From: Humidesulfovibrio sp.
Lineage (GTDB): Bacteria; Desulfobacterota; Desulfovibrionia; Desulfovibrionales; Desulfovibrionaceae
DNA length: 54,583 nucleotides
Direction of reading: 5' to 3'
Assembly: GCF_030689645.1 (NCBI RefSeq)
Contig: NZ_JAUYFU010000099.1
Coordinates: 1-54,583 of the forward strand
Under the pieces are notes generated by a model. The model did not search any database and had not been told where the DNA came from. It saw nothing but the letters and a program-made list of their open reading frames with translations. Shown piece by piece: positions 1-8,980 of the stretch. Position 1 is the first letter of the stretch, and each line of letters begins with the position of its first letter. The position numbers were made by a program, and so were the translations under genes.

Positions 1-664
1 AGGTGAACCGCGTCCTCTCGTCAACCCTTTTCTTCAACCTTTTCAAAAAACCCTCGCTGCCCGGTCAAACGCCTTCCGGCTGTCTCAAGCGGCGAGGGGC
101 GTTTCTAGGGGAACCGCTGCCAAGAGTCAACACGTTTCTGGGGTGGGTGGATGAACTTTTAGCATTAGCATGCAATAACAGCACGTTATACCATGCTCGC
201 AATTCTTGTCGCCTGCAACCTCTTGCTTCTGTGTCGCCGTGATCCCCTAAGAGGCCGTGTGGACGACCATGCGTTCCTATTATATATGATACCTCAGCTT
301 GACCACAAATGCCTTGCTCGGCATCAGCCTACGGACCGCTAACACGCACCGCTCCGTCCACTACGTCCCGAAGTGACACTGGGGAGGGCAGCAAAAAGTG
401 ACGGAAGCAACTGCAAAAACACACGATAGCACTGAATGAACACACCACGGTTGGAGACAAGATCTGCCCAGCCACCTTGGCCAGGCGCTACATGCTGGAC
501 TGCGGCTGACCTGATGCGAGCGTCCGTGAACTAGGACCTTGTCCAAGGTGTCGGCTCCATGCCATGTTCTGACGCCATAACGACTCGAATATCTGAAGAA
601 TATGAGATTATTGATCAAGCACCACGACGAGAACTCTACTATTCATGCGCATGGAAGACACTCG
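1..664. other. Gene-poor left edge, no supported CDS
   Basis: No reading frame here has a convincing ribosome binding site or a recognisable product; short open frames at 3-242 and, on the minus strand, 361-618 have unlikely compositions. The clearest structure is a hairpin with 10-base arms at 51-60 and 89-98 (one G-T wobble) and a 28-base loop. Read on the minus strand it is followed by six T residues (45-50), so it could terminate a minus-strand transcript. The rest, roughly 240-600, shows nothing I can name; it may contain the promoter of the downstream AraC-type gene, but no clear -35/-10 pair is visible. Confidence 0.5.
41..100 (-). terminator. Possible hairpin terminator on minus strand
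   Basis: Arms CCCTCGCTGC (51-60) and GCGGCGAGGG (89-98) pair with one wobble. On the minus strand the stem is followed by a T6 run. The loop is long (28 bases), which is unusual for an intrinsic terminator, and no minus-strand gene is seen directly upstream of it, so this is tentative. Confidence 0.25.
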
Positions 665-1561
665 ATGAAACTCGACACCAAGAACACCTATGCCGCACGC
701 ATGCTGAAAGTGTTGAACCACATCCAGCGCAACCTGGACGAACAGCTCAACCTGGAGTGCTTAGCTGGCCTGGCCCATTTTTCCGTCTCCCACTTCCACC
801 GTGTGTTCAAGGGCATGCTTGGGGAGACCATCATGGACCACCTTCGACGTATCCGCCTGGAACGGGCCTATGCAAGACTCGCCCACACGAGCGATACCGT
901 AACCGAGATTGGCTTCGCGGCCGGGTATGACTCTCTCGAGGCTTTCTGCCGCGTCTTCCGCAAGACCTTTGGACTCTCGCCCACTGAGTGCCGCAAGCAG
1001 GGCTGGACCATGCTCTTCCCCGAAGCGCCTTCCGGCGTGCACTACAGCACAGGCGAGATCGTGGAGTTCATCCTCAACGAGACAGGAGCAGCGTACATGA
1101 ACGTCCGCATTGAGACATTGCCAGACATTCGCATCGCCAGCGTGCGCCAGACCGGCCCATATATGGAGTCAGCAGAGCGCGCCTGGAAGATCCTTTGCGG
1201 TTGGGGCGCGCCCAAAGGGCTCTTTACCCCAAGAACCATGATCATCGGCATCAGTCACGATGACCCGCAAGCCACCCCGCCAGAGGAGATCCGCTACGAC
1301 GCGGCGATCTCGCTCGAAGTTGACATCGCAGTGGAGCCGCCTGTGACCCTTGGGGCGCTGCCCGGCGGAGAGTACGCCATCTTCACGCACCAAGGCCCGT
1401 ATGAGGGCCTGGAAGAGGTTTACAAAACCATCATGGGCCAGTGGCTCCCCACAAGCGAGCGCGAGTTCCGAGACACTCCCTGGTTTGAGGTCTACCGAAA
1501 CGACCCAAGCACCACTCCGCCGGCCCAGCTCATCACCGACATCCACATCCCGCTGAAGTAA
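665..1561 (+). CDS. AraC family regulator with GyrI-like effector domain
   Basis: Predicted cytoplasmic transcription regulator of 298 residues. Residues about 8-107 form the AraC-type double helix-turn-helix (the typical HFHRVFK of the first HTH and FCRVFRKTFGLSP of the second). Residues about 140-298 resemble the GyrI-like/AraC effector-binding fold, with the usual PPVTLGALPGGEYAIF segment. Regulators of this architecture (SoxS/Rob/BmrR-like sensing) bind small, often toxic, hydrophobic molecules; the ligand here is unknown. I chose ATG 665 because GGAAG lies 7 bases upstream; an in-frame ATG at 602 would add 21 residues but has a poor ribosome site. It is convergent with asnS and ends in its own terminator. 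No obvious target gene adjoins it. Confidence 0.85.
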   Translation: MKLDTKNTYAARMLKVLNHIQRNLDEQLNLECLAGLAHFSVSHFHRVFKGMLGETIMDHLRRIRLERAYARLAHTSDTVTEIGFAAGYDSLEAFCRVFRKTFGLSPTECRKQGWTMLFPEAPSGVHYSTGEIVEFILNETGAAYMNVRIETLPDIRIASVRQTGPYMESAERAWKILCGWGAPKGLFTPRTMIIGISHDDPQATPPEEIRYDAAISLEVDIAVEPPVTLGALPGGEYAIFTHQGPYEGLEEVYKTIMGQWLPTSEREFRDTPWFEVYRNDPSTTPPAQLITDIHIPLK

Positions 1562-1565
1562 CGCT

Positions 1566-1594
1566 AAAGGGCGCCCCTAACGGAGCGCCCTTTT
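1566..1594 (+). terminator. Intrinsic terminator after the AraC-type gene
   Basis: Nine-base arms AAAGGGCGC and GCGCCCTTT around a 10-base loop, followed by a short T run on the plus strand. It sits in the 35-base gap between the convergent AraC-type gene and asnS and may slow transcription from both sides. Confidence 0.75.
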
Positions 1595-1596
1595 CA

Positions 1597-2979
1597 TTAG
1601 AACTCAAGGTGTCCTGGCGTTCGCGGGTACGCGATGACATCGCGGATGTTGGCGATGCCCGTGACCAGCATAAGCAGGCGCTCAAATCCAAGGCCGAATC
1701 CGGCGTGGGGCGCGGTGCCAAAGCGCCGCGTATCCAGATACCACCAATAAGGATCTTCCGGCAGCCCCGCCTCGGCCATGCGCCGGACCAGCACATCCAT
1801 GCGTTCCTCGCGCTGGCTGCCGCCACACAGCTCGCCGATGCGCGGCACCAGCAGGTCCATTGCCGCCACGGTCTCCTCATCATCGTTAAGGCGCATGTAG
1901 AACGCTTTAATCTCCTTAGGGTAATCGTAAACAATAACCGGACGCTTGAAGTGCTCTTCGCAAAGGAAGCGCTCATGCTCGGTCTGCAAGTCGGACTTCC
2001 CATGCACCGGAAACTCGAAGCTCCGGCCCGAGGCCTGCAACACACGGATTGCTTCGGCGTGGGTCAGACGCGCAAAGGGCGCGGAAAGCATGCCTTCCAG
2101 GGTGGGCATGAGGCTCTTGTCCACAAAGCTGGCGAAGAGCGCCAGGTCCGACGAGCAAGAGCTTAGGGCGTGACGCACCAGATGGCGCACGAGATCCTCG
2201 GCCAGATCCATGTCGTCCTTGAGATCAGCAAACGCCACTTCCGGCTCAACCATCCAGAACTCGGCAGCGTGCTTCGGGGTATTGGAATTCTCGGCCCGGA
2301 AAGTGGGGCCAAAGGTGTACACGCTGCCCAGGGCGAGCGCCATGAGCTCGGCCTCCAGCTGGCCGGACACGGTGAGCCCAGCCGGGCGTCCGAAGAACTC
2401 AGCCTCGGCCCTGGCCCTGGGGTCAAGGATGACCGCCTTCTCAGGCTCAAGATTGCTCACACGAAACATCTCGCCAGCGCCCTCGCAGTCGGATCCGGTG
2501 AGAATGGGCGCATGCACGTGGAAGAATCCGCGTTGACGGAAGAAGTCGTGCACGGCAAAGGCCATTTCCGAACGCACGCGCAGCATGGCCCCGTACTTGT
2601 TGGTGCGCGGCCTCAGGTGCGCGATGGTGCGCAGAAACTCGTCCGAGTGCCGTTTCTTCTGAAGCGGAAAGGCTTCAGGGTCTGCGCCGCCATATAGGAT
2701 GAGGCCCGACGCCCGAACCTCCCAGCGCTGCCCGCTGGCCGGAGACTCCACCAGCTCGCCTGTGACCGCCACAGCGGCTCCAGTGTTCATGCCTTCGAGG
2801 GCCGGAAGCAGCTCCGGCGTGTGGTCCGCCACCACCTGCACATTGGCCAGGCAGGAGCCATCATTGACCTCCAGGAACGAGAACCCCTTGGCGTCGCGCC
2901 TGGTGCGCACCCAGCCTTTGAGCAGCACCGGGCCGCCCTCCCCTCTGTCCAATAACTCGACAATGCGTGTGCGCTGCAT
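1597..2979 (-). CDS. asnS: Asparaginyl-tRNA synthetase
   Basis: Class IIb aminoacyl-tRNA synthetase of 460 residues that charges tRNA-Asn with asparagine in the cytoplasm. The N-terminal OB-fold anticodon-binding domain covers about residues 15-100 (VLLKGWVRTRRDAKGFSF). The catalytic domain carries motif 2 (TFRAENSNT) and motif 3 (GFGLGFERLLMLVTG), and YPKEIKAFYMR is typical of AsnRS rather than AspRS. Length is normal for bacterial AsnS. ATG 2979 is preceded by a strong AAGGAGGG. It diverges from ftsY across about 120 bases. Its presence suggests that Asn-tRNA can be made directly, without needing the amidotransferase route. Confidence 0.96.
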   Translation of the reverse strand: MQRTRIVELLDRGEGGPVLLKGWVRTRRDAKGFSFLEVNDGSCLANVQVVADHTPELLPALEGMNTGAAVAVTGELVESPASGQRWEVRASGLILYGGADPEAFPLQKKRHSDEFLRTIAHLRPRTNKYGAMLRVRSEMAFAVHDFFRQRGFFHVHAPILTGSDCEGAGEMFRVSNLEPEKAVILDPRARAEAEFFGRPAGLTVSGQLEAELMALALGSVYTFGPTFRAENSNTPKHAAEFWMVEPEVAFADLKDDMDLAEDLVRHLVRHALSSCSSDLALFASFVDKSLMPTLEGMLSAPFARLTHAEAIRVLQASGRSFEFPVHGKSDLQTEHERFLCEEHFKRPVIVYDYPKEIKAFYMRLNDDEETVAAMDLLVPRIGELCGGSQREERMDVLVRRMAEAGLPEDPYWWYLDTRRFGTAPHAGFGLGFERLLMLVTGIANIRDVIAYPRTPGHLEF

Positions 2980-3100
2980 GGAAGCCCTCCTTGAGCCAGG
3001 ATGGTTCTAGTGCCTCCGGCTTCGGATTTCAACAGAGTTGCGTCAGTTTCGCACCTGGGGTAGAAGCGGCGCACACATCATTTAGAGGGGGCGCTTGCGC

Positions 3101-4471
3101 ATGGGATTTTTCAGCAAGGTCAAGAAGCTTTGGGGCGGGGATTCCGTTCCTGATCAAACGCCCAGCCAAACGCCCGCCCAAACGCCGGACTTGGCACCGG
3201 ACCTCACGCCAGTCCAAGACGCCGCTCCCTCAAGCACATTGGAACAAGCACCCAGCGCCCCGGTTTTGACAGAGCAGTGGAAGACCGAGCTGGCCGCATC
3301 CCTGCGAGGTTCGCGGGCTCGCATCTCCGAGTGGCTGGGGCTCTTGCTTTCCGGCCTGGACGCCGCCGACGAGGCCCTGTGGCTGCGCCTGCGCTTCCTG
3401 TTCGCCACGCTCGGCGCACCGGAAGCAGAGGCCGAAGCTTTCATCAACGAGTTCAAAGCTTGGTCCAAGGCCATGAACCTCACCAAGGTTGAAGATTTCC
3501 GTTCCGAACTGCGCTATCGCCTCATCCTTTCCCTTGACCTGGAGCAGGAGGAGGAGGAGCGCAAGAACGTGTTCCAGAAGCTCACCAAAGGCCTGGCCAA
3601 AACGCGTGAGCGCATGGCCGCAGGCCTGGGCGCGCTGTTTGGCCGAAAGGGCGAACTGGACGAGGCCTTCTGGGAAGAACTTGAAGAACTGTTCATCACG
3701 GCTGACGTGGGCTCGGAAGCCACTCGCAAGCTCCTTTCAAACCTGCGCAGCCGCGCCCGCAGCATGGGCGTCACCGAGTCGGCCCGCTTCCGCGAGGTTC
3801 TGGGCCGTGAACTGGACGAGCTGTTCCCCTTGCCAAAGAAACCCAAGGTCGCCGCGCCGCCGGAAGTCGTCATGATGATCGGCGTTAACGGCGTGGGCAA
3901 GACCACCACCATCGCCAAACTGGCCTACCGCGCGCGCCTGCAGGGCCGCAAGGTGCTCATCGCTGCGGGCGATACCTTCCGGGCCGCAGCCATCGGCCAG
4001 CTGGAGATCTGGGCCGGACGCGTTGGCGCAGGCATCTTCGCCAAGTCCGAAGGCTCCGATCCGGCAGCCGTGGCATACGAGGCCGTGGATCTGGCCCTCA
4101 AGGAGGGTTACGACCTCGTACTGCTCGACACGGCGGGCCGCCTGCACACCAAGGTGAATCTCATGGAGGAGCTGCGCAAGATCAAGCGCGTGCTCGAAAA
4201 GAAGCATCCCGGCGCGCCGCACAAAAGCGTGCTGGTCATCGACGCAACCACGGGCCAGAACGCCCTGTCCCAGACCAAGCTGTTCCATGAGGCCATCGGT
4301 GTGGATGAGATTGTGCTGACCAAACTGGACGGCACGGCAAAGGGCGGCGTCATGGTGGGCGTGGCTATCACTCACAAGCTGCCCATCAGTTTCGTGGGCC
4401 TGGGTGAGAAAATGGAAGACCTGCGGCCCTTTGTGGGCGAGGACTTCGCCAAAGCCCTGCTGGGCGAATAA
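3101..4471 (+). CDS. ftsY: Signal recognition particle receptor FtsY
   Basis: SRP-type GTPase of 456 residues that docks SRP-ribosome complexes at the inner membrane through Ffh and SecYEG. The N-terminus starts with a short amphipathic stretch (MGFFSKVKKLWGG) and then a low-complexity TP-rich, acidic linker to about residue 50, as in FtsY A domains. The NG domain has G1 GVNGVGKTTT (about residue 260), DTFRAAA, G3 DTAGRLHT (about 343) and G4 TKLDGTAKGG (about 406). ATG 3101 fits the GAGGGGG at 3085-3091; a TTG six bases earlier is too close to that site. It is convergent, 13 bases apart, with the disrupted DUF2157-like gene, with no terminator visible between them. Confidence 0.95.
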   Translation: MGFFSKVKKLWGGDSVPDQTPSQTPAQTPDLAPDLTPVQDAAPSSTLEQAPSAPVLTEQWKTELAASLRGSRARISEWLGLLLSGLDAADEALWLRLRFLFATLGAPEAEAEAFINEFKAWSKAMNLTKVEDFRSELRYRLILSLDLEQEEEERKNVFQKLTKGLAKTRERMAAGLGALFGRKGELDEAFWEELEELFITADVGSEATRKLLSNLRSRARSMGVTESARFREVLGRELDELFPLPKKPKVAAPPEVVMMIGVNGVGKTTTIAKLAYRARLQGRKVLIAAGDTFRAAAIGQLEIWAGRVGAGIFAKSEGSDPAAVAYEAVDLALKEGYDLVLLDTAGRLHTKVNLMEELRKIKRVLEKKHPGAPHKSVLVIDATTGQNALSQTKLFHEAIGVDEIVLTKLDGTAKGGVMVGVAITHKLPISFVGLGEKMEDLRPFVGEDFAKALLGE

Positions 4472-4484
4472 GCTCCAACAGGGG

Positions 4485-5495
4485 CTACATCGCCCTGTTT
4501 CTCGGCAGTGAGCGGCACAGCCAATCCGGCAGCCTGCGCATCACTGCCGCGTCCAGGGCTGCACAGTGCCGCCGGTACGCCCAGCCCAGGCCCATAATGC
4601 CAAGGCCCAGGGCGCGCAACACCAGGGGAAACAGAATGGAATCCTTGAACAGGCGGTGCGCGAGCTCTCCTAAATACAGACCGACCCCGGTCCCGCCGAA
4701 AGCCAAAAAGGCCCGGCGCTGCAGCACAATAGCCGCAAGAAGCAGCACAAGATTGATGCCGAGATAGGCCTGACGCCCCAGTTCGCTTGTGCTCTCCATA
4801 AGCGACAAGCCCCCCAGAAAGCGAAATCCTCACGCGTGCGGCGGTCCAGCCAGAACGTCGCCGCCAGCATGGCCAAGCCGAACCAGATTGACACAAGGCG
4901 TCGCTGAACCCAGGTGACATCCGCCTGCCCGAAAAGCAGCAGCATCAGGTCCATGGAAAGAAACCACAGTGCCACAGACAAGGGCGCGGCGAGGAACGGG
5001 AAGCGAAAGCGGCGCAGAGCCAGCAGACCGACGAGGACCGTGGCCAGCTCCATGAAAAGCCAGAAGCTCTTAATCCGTGTGAAGAATAGGGGAGAGGAGG
5101 CCGGGGGGCCTTGCGGCCAAAAGCCAGTCATCAACTCCAGACCGTAGACGCCCAGGGGGAGTCATGCACACGGCCACAGTCACCAGCACACCGCCCGGCA
5201 CGCGCCCGCCGGGCCTGTCCCACATGATTAATCCTGCCCAAAGAAATGAGCCCGCGTAGCAGACGGCTGCCAGGAGAAACCCCACGCCGCCCATGCCGTT
5301 CCAGGCTTCGGTCAAAAACCAGCCCATGGCGGCAATGACCACAAGCCCGCCAAGAAAATACGTCAAATGCTCAAACGTCAGCCTGGGCCAGTCAGTCTGG
5401 CGTTTAGCGGCAAGGGCCAGCAACTTGTCGGCCTGCTCCTGAGAGAGAACGCCCTGATCAACGGCGATCTCCAAATCGGTTCTGCCAATCTGCAT
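4485..5495 (-). pseudogene. DUF2157-like membrane protein, two frameshifts
   Basis: Three overlapping minus-strand frames (5495-5070, about 5134-4670 and 4808-4485) join into one polytopic membrane protein of about 337 residues. The N-terminus (QIGRTDLEIAVDQGVL, then a hydrophobic series beginning FLGGLVVIAAMGWF) resembles DUF2157 proteins; the function is unknown. Removing one base in the C5 run at 5155-5159 continues the protein as TPLGVYGLELMTGFWPQ, and adding one in the G6 run at 4810-4815 (both minus-strand sense) continues it as FWGGLSLMESTSELG. The two shifts compensate exactly. Both lie in homopolymers, so they may be assembly errors rather than true decay. It lies upstream of ftsY's end and downstream of the DUF3124 gene (17-base gap). 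Confidence 0.8.
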
Positions 5496-5512
5496 GCCCC
5501 CTACGGAGTAAA

Positions 5513-5971
5513 TTATTCCTGAATCACCACCCCACGGCTGGTGAAGGAGATGCCCTGGCTGTTGGCGGTGCCGATCATGACAGACTCAACCACGGGTGGG
5601 TTCATGGCCGCATCCGCACGCCAGCGCACAAGAAACGACGCCCCGGCTCCGCCGGACGTGTCGTTCTGTTCCACAGTGAATTCGCGCGTGCTCAGCGGCG
5701 GCATCACCATTTCGGCAGCCACATGCCGCTTGAGCAGCCTTCCGTCGCTGCCGTGGTAGTCCACGCTGATGAGCCGCATGGTGCGCTTCGGGTCGGTATT
5801 GCGCACTGTGAGGGTGATTGCGAGGTCAAAGGGCCGCGTTTTGATCCCATGATAGATGTGCGAGGAACAGGGAACGTACAAGGCCTGGCCCTTGGACATT
5901 TCTGCCAGGGCAGGCAGGCTCGCGCAGGTCAGGAACGCGCAGGCGGCGATGGCGATGAGGCTCCGTTTCAT
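5513..5971 (-). CDS. Secreted DUF3124-type protein
   Basis: Protein of 152 residues with a clear Sec signal peptide (MKRSLIAIAACAFLTC followed by an ALA/E cleavage region near residue 23), so probably periplasmic. The mature part (KGQALYVPCSSHIYHG, LTVRNTDPKRTMRLISVDYH, PPLSTREFTVEQNDTSGG) has the look of a beta-sandwich and matches what I recall of the DUF3124 family, whose function is not established. It lies 9 bases after the pseudouridine synthase gene on the same strand, so it is probably co-transcribed with it and with the frameshifted membrane protein downstream. Confidence 0.75.
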   Translation of the reverse strand: MKRSLIAIAACAFLTCASLPALAEMSKGQALYVPCSSHIYHGIKTRPFDLAITLTVRNTDPKRTMRLISVDYHGSDGRLLKRHVAAEMVMPPLSTREFTVEQNDTSGGAGASFLVRWRADAAMNPPVVESVMIGTANSQGISFTSRGVVIQE

Positions 5972-5980
5972 GTTTGCTCC

Positions 5981-6970
5981 TTAGTCCAGTTCGGTTTCGG
6001 CGCCCTCTGCCCGCGCCGTCTCAAGCCGTTTTAATTCCTTCAGCCATGGCGGCTGCCGAAACGCTTTGAAGCCCTGGAATTCCAGCCGCCTGTGATGCAG
6101 ATACAGCCGCCCCCCGGTCTCCTTTTCCGCGCCGGGTTCACCATAGAGCGGGTCGCCGAGGATGGGCAGGTTGGCTGCGGCCAAGTGGGCACGGATCTGA
6201 TGTCTGGCCCCGGCCTGGATGCGCACGCGCACAAGGGTTCTTCCCCCGGCCAGCCGCGCTTCAGGCCACACCAGCGTCCAGCCGCGCGCATCGTTCTCCA
6301 TGCGTCCCAACACGCGGGTGCGCTTGCGGTCGTCGGTGTCCAGCTTGCGCTTGAGCTGCAAGGGCTCGTCGAGTGCGCCGTTCACCACGGCCATGTATTC
6401 CTTCACCACATCTTTCGGCTTCAGGGCCGCAAAAACCTTGGCGGCACGTCCGTTCAATGACACGAGCACCAGGCCGGAAGTCAGATAGTCCAGGCGATTC
6501 AGCAGGCGCGGCGTGATGCCCGGAAAGAGTTCCGGCAGCATGGCTTCCAGGCTCTGCCCGCCGCCCCCGGCCAGGGCTGCACTGTGCAGGCCCGCAGGCT
6601 TGTCCAGTGCGGCGTAGTCCTTGGTGCGCTCGACAATGCGAATTACCGGGCGCGCCGCTGGACGTGTGGATTCAGCAGCTTCATGACCGAATCCTTCCGG
6701 CGTTTCATTGTCCGCAACGTTTGAGCTTGGTTCCGTGCCGCCTTTGGCGCTTTCCGGAAGCAGGCTGAGCCGCTGTCCAGCGCGCAGCTTGAGGCTGGCC
6801 GGGGCTGGTCGGCCCTCAATCAGCACCCTGCCGTTTTCGATGAGCCTCCGGCGCAGGCGAAGCCCTGAGCCAGGAAGCAAAGTCTCAAGAACCCGGTCCA
6901 GCCGGGTGCCCTCAAGCGCCGCATCAACTAAAATTTCACGCGATTGTCCCGCGTCTGTCTGCCATGTCAT
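5981..6970 (-). CDS. RluA-family pseudouridine synthase
   Basis: RNA-modifying enzyme of 329 residues. An N-terminal S4-like RNA-binding segment (about 10-75: GTRLDRVLETLLPG, RRRLIENGRVLIEG) is followed by a variable linker and the RluA/RsuA catalytic domain (about 110-325). The catalytic aspartate is D161 in LLNRLDYLTSGL; the residue before RLD is N158 instead of the usual histidine. LDKPAG at 132-137 and GARHQIRAHLA near the end are family motifs. The RNA target (rRNA or tRNA position) cannot be told from sequence. It is the first gene of a short minus-strand run and diverges from the cyclodeaminase-family gene. Confidence 0.88.
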   Translation of the reverse strand: MTWQTDAGQSREILVDAALEGTRLDRVLETLLPGSGLRLRRRLIENGRVLIEGRPAPASLKLRAGQRLSLLPESAKGGTEPSSNVADNETPEGFGHEAAESTRPAARPVIRIVERTKDYAALDKPAGLHSAALAGGGGQSLEAMLPELFPGITPRLLNRLDYLTSGLVLVSLNGRAAKVFAALKPKDVVKEYMAVVNGALDEPLQLKRKLDTDDRKRTRVLGRMENDARGWTLVWPEARLAGGRTLVRVRIQAGARHQIRAHLAAANLPILGDPLYGEPGAEKETGGRLYLHHRRLEFQGFKAFRQPPWLKELKRLETARAEGAETELD

Positions 6971-7094
6971 AGTGCTACTCTACGCGCTGGGGCGGGGCTC
7001 TGCAACCATAAGGCGGGCACCTGCTTTTGACGAAGCTGGCGAAACAGCCTAGTGAAAAAACGCCTCATAAATCCTACACATCAGGAGTTCCCCC

Positions 7095-8084
7095 ATGCCC
7101 TTCGACGTGCTCTGGCTGTCCCGCGCGGACATCGATTCCTTGGGTCTTACCATGCGCGAAATCATGGATGTTGTGGAGGAAGGCTTCGCAGCCATGGGAC
7201 GCGGCGAGGTGGAAATGCCCGCAAAAATCGGCATCCACACCCGCAAGGACTGTTTCAACCACTCCATGCCCTGCTATGTGGGCGGTGACCTGGACATGGC
7301 CGGAGTGAAAGTCGTGTCCGGCTACCCGCCGAACCAGGCCAAGGGCCTTCCCTACATCACCGGCATCTGGGCGCTTCTGGACCCCGAGACCGGCCTTGTG
7401 CGCTCGGTGATGGATGCGGCCTGGATAACTGCATGGCGCACGGGCGCGGCCTCCGGCGTATACGCCCGGCACTTCGGCAGCCCGGACACCAAAAGCATCA
7501 GCATCATCGGCCTCGGCGTGCAGGGACACATGAACCTGCGGGCAATGATCGAGGTCTTTCCAGACATCGAAGAAGTGCGCATGTTCGATCCCGTCACCGC
7601 CCAGGCCGCCCGCTTCCAGACAAGCATGCAGCCGCTTCTGCCCAATGCCCGTTTTGTAGACTGCGACACCCCCAGGGAGGCCGTTGCCAACGCAGATGTG
7701 GTCATCACCTGCTCGCCCATCATGGAAAAGCCGGAGCGCTTCATTTTGTCCGAGTGGCTGAAGCCCGAAGTTCTGGCCATCGCCGTGGACTACGACTCCG
7801 CCTTTGACGCCGAGACCATGAGCAAGGCCGCCAGCTTCACAACAGACAGCGAGAGCCAGTACCTGTGGACCCAGGACCACGGGACCTACTTCCAGAACGG
7901 CTATCCAACGAAGGCTGGCCTGCACTCCGACCTTGGCGAAATCTGCGCGGGCAATAAATGCGGCATCCGCGAGGGCCGCCGCAGCGCCGTACTCATGGGC
8001 ATCGCCCTGGATGACGTCATGACCGGGCACCTCATCTACAAGAAGGCGCTTGAACAGAAGATCGGCGCCTGGGTGCAGTTGTAG
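7095..8084 (+). CDS. Ornithine cyclodeaminase / mu-crystallin family protein
   Basis: NAD(P)-binding enzyme of 329 residues, normal for the family, which includes ornithine cyclodeaminase, alanine dehydrogenase, ketimine reductase and ectoine-type enzymes. The N-terminal substrate domain carries EMPAKIGIH and GVKVVSGYPPN; the Rossmann fold starts at SISIIGLGVQGHMNLRA (about residue 134), followed by VITCSPIMEKP. The characteristic conserved lysine and arginine positions seem present but do not fix the substrate. ATG 7095 has AGGAG at 7082-7086. The next gene, an EamA transporter, begins 6 bases after its stop, which suggests a metabolite-linked pair, possibly amino-acid related. Confidence 0.85.
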   Translation: MPFDVLWLSRADIDSLGLTMREIMDVVEEGFAAMGRGEVEMPAKIGIHTRKDCFNHSMPCYVGGDLDMAGVKVVSGYPPNQAKGLPYITGIWALLDPETGLVRSVMDAAWITAWRTGAASGVYARHFGSPDTKSISIIGLGVQGHMNLRAMIEVFPDIEEVRMFDPVTAQAARFQTSMQPLLPNARFVDCDTPREAVANADVVITCSPIMEKPERFILSEWLKPEVLAIAVDYDSAFDAETMSKAASFTTDSESQYLWTQDHGTYFQNGYPTKAGLHSDLGEICAGNKCGIREGRRSAVLMGIALDDVMTGHLIYKKALEQKIGAWVQL

Positions 8085-8089
8085 CCACC

Positions 8090-8980
8090 ATGCGTTCAAC
8101 CGGCTACCTCTACGTCCTCTGCGCGGCCGCCCTCTGGGCGCTCATCGGCCCGCTCTCCAAGCAGGTCATCGCCCTTGGCGTGGCCCCGCTGGAAGCGGCA
8201 TTCTGGCGTTCGGCCATCGGCTGGAGCTTCTTCGCCGTACACGCCCTGTCCACCGGGGCGTGGCGGCTTGAGCGCAAGGACGCCCCGGCAATCGCCTCCT
8301 TCGGCATCATCGGCGTGTCGACACTCTTCGGCGCATACATCCTGTCCATCAGCATGGTGGGCGCGGCCATGGCGTCTGTGCTGCTGTACACGGCTCCGGC
8401 CTGGGTTGCGGTGCTGGCCTGGCTCACACTGGGCGAGCAGATGCACGCCCACAAGCTCATCGCCCTGTGCATGACTCTGCTGGGCGTGGCCTGCGTAAGC
8501 CTTGGCCCGGCCATCGTCTCCGGCCAGGGCCTGGGCGCGGTGAACTTGCCGGGCATCCTGCTTGGGCTCCTGTCGGGGTTCAGTTACGCAACCTATTACA
8601 TCTTCGGCAAACGCTACCTGGGCCGCTACGCAACGCCCACCCTGTTTCTCTACGCCCTGCCCGTGGGCTGCCTGGGACTTCTGCCATTCGTCACCTTCAC
8701 GCCCAAGTCGGAGGAGGCTTGGCTCTTCCTTACGCTCCTCGCCGTCACAACCACTTATGGCGCCTACAGCGTGTATTACGCGGGCTTGCGGCGGCTTTCG
8801 GCCACTCGCACGGCCATCGTGGCGACTCTGGAGCCTGTTCTGGCCGCAGGACTGGCTTATGTCTGGTGGGATGAGCGCTTTGACCTCATGGGCTACGCCG
8901 GCAGCGCGCTGATTCTCGCCGCAGTGCTGTGCACCATCCTTGGCGGCAGCCGAAAGAGCGGACGGGAGGCGACAATTTGA
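8090..8980 (+). CDS. EamA/DMT family transporter
   Basis: Inner-membrane protein of 296 residues with about ten hydrophobic segments arranged as two EamA repeats (first about 5-140, second about 150-290). The start LYVLCAAALWALIGPLSKQ and the second-repeat LLGLLSGFSYATYYIFGK are typical of drug/metabolite transporters, many of which export amino acids or related solutes. The substrate is unknown; the cyclodeaminase-family gene 5 bases upstream makes an amino-acid derivative plausible, but that is inference. Its TGA overlaps the ATG of addA (TGATG), so AddA translation may be coupled to it. Confidence 0.88.
   Translation: MRSTGYLYVLCAAALWALIGPLSKQVIALGVAPLEAAFWRSAIGWSFFAVHALSTGAWRLERKDAPAIASFGIIGVSTLFGAYILSISMVGAAMASVLLYTAPAWVAVLAWLTLGEQMHAHKLIALCMTLLGVACVSLGPAIVSGQGLGAVNLPGILLGLLSGFSYATYYIFGKRYLGRYATPTLFLYALPVGCLGLLPFVTFTPKSEEAWLFLTLLAVTTTYGAYSVYYAGLRRLSATRTAIVATLEPVLAAGLAYVWWDERFDLMGYAGSALILAAVLCTILGGSRKSGREATI

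Noticed and set aside
3-242. 79-residue frame at the left edge
   Set aside because: Composition is unlike real proteins, and it runs across a hairpin; no family or ribosome site supports it.
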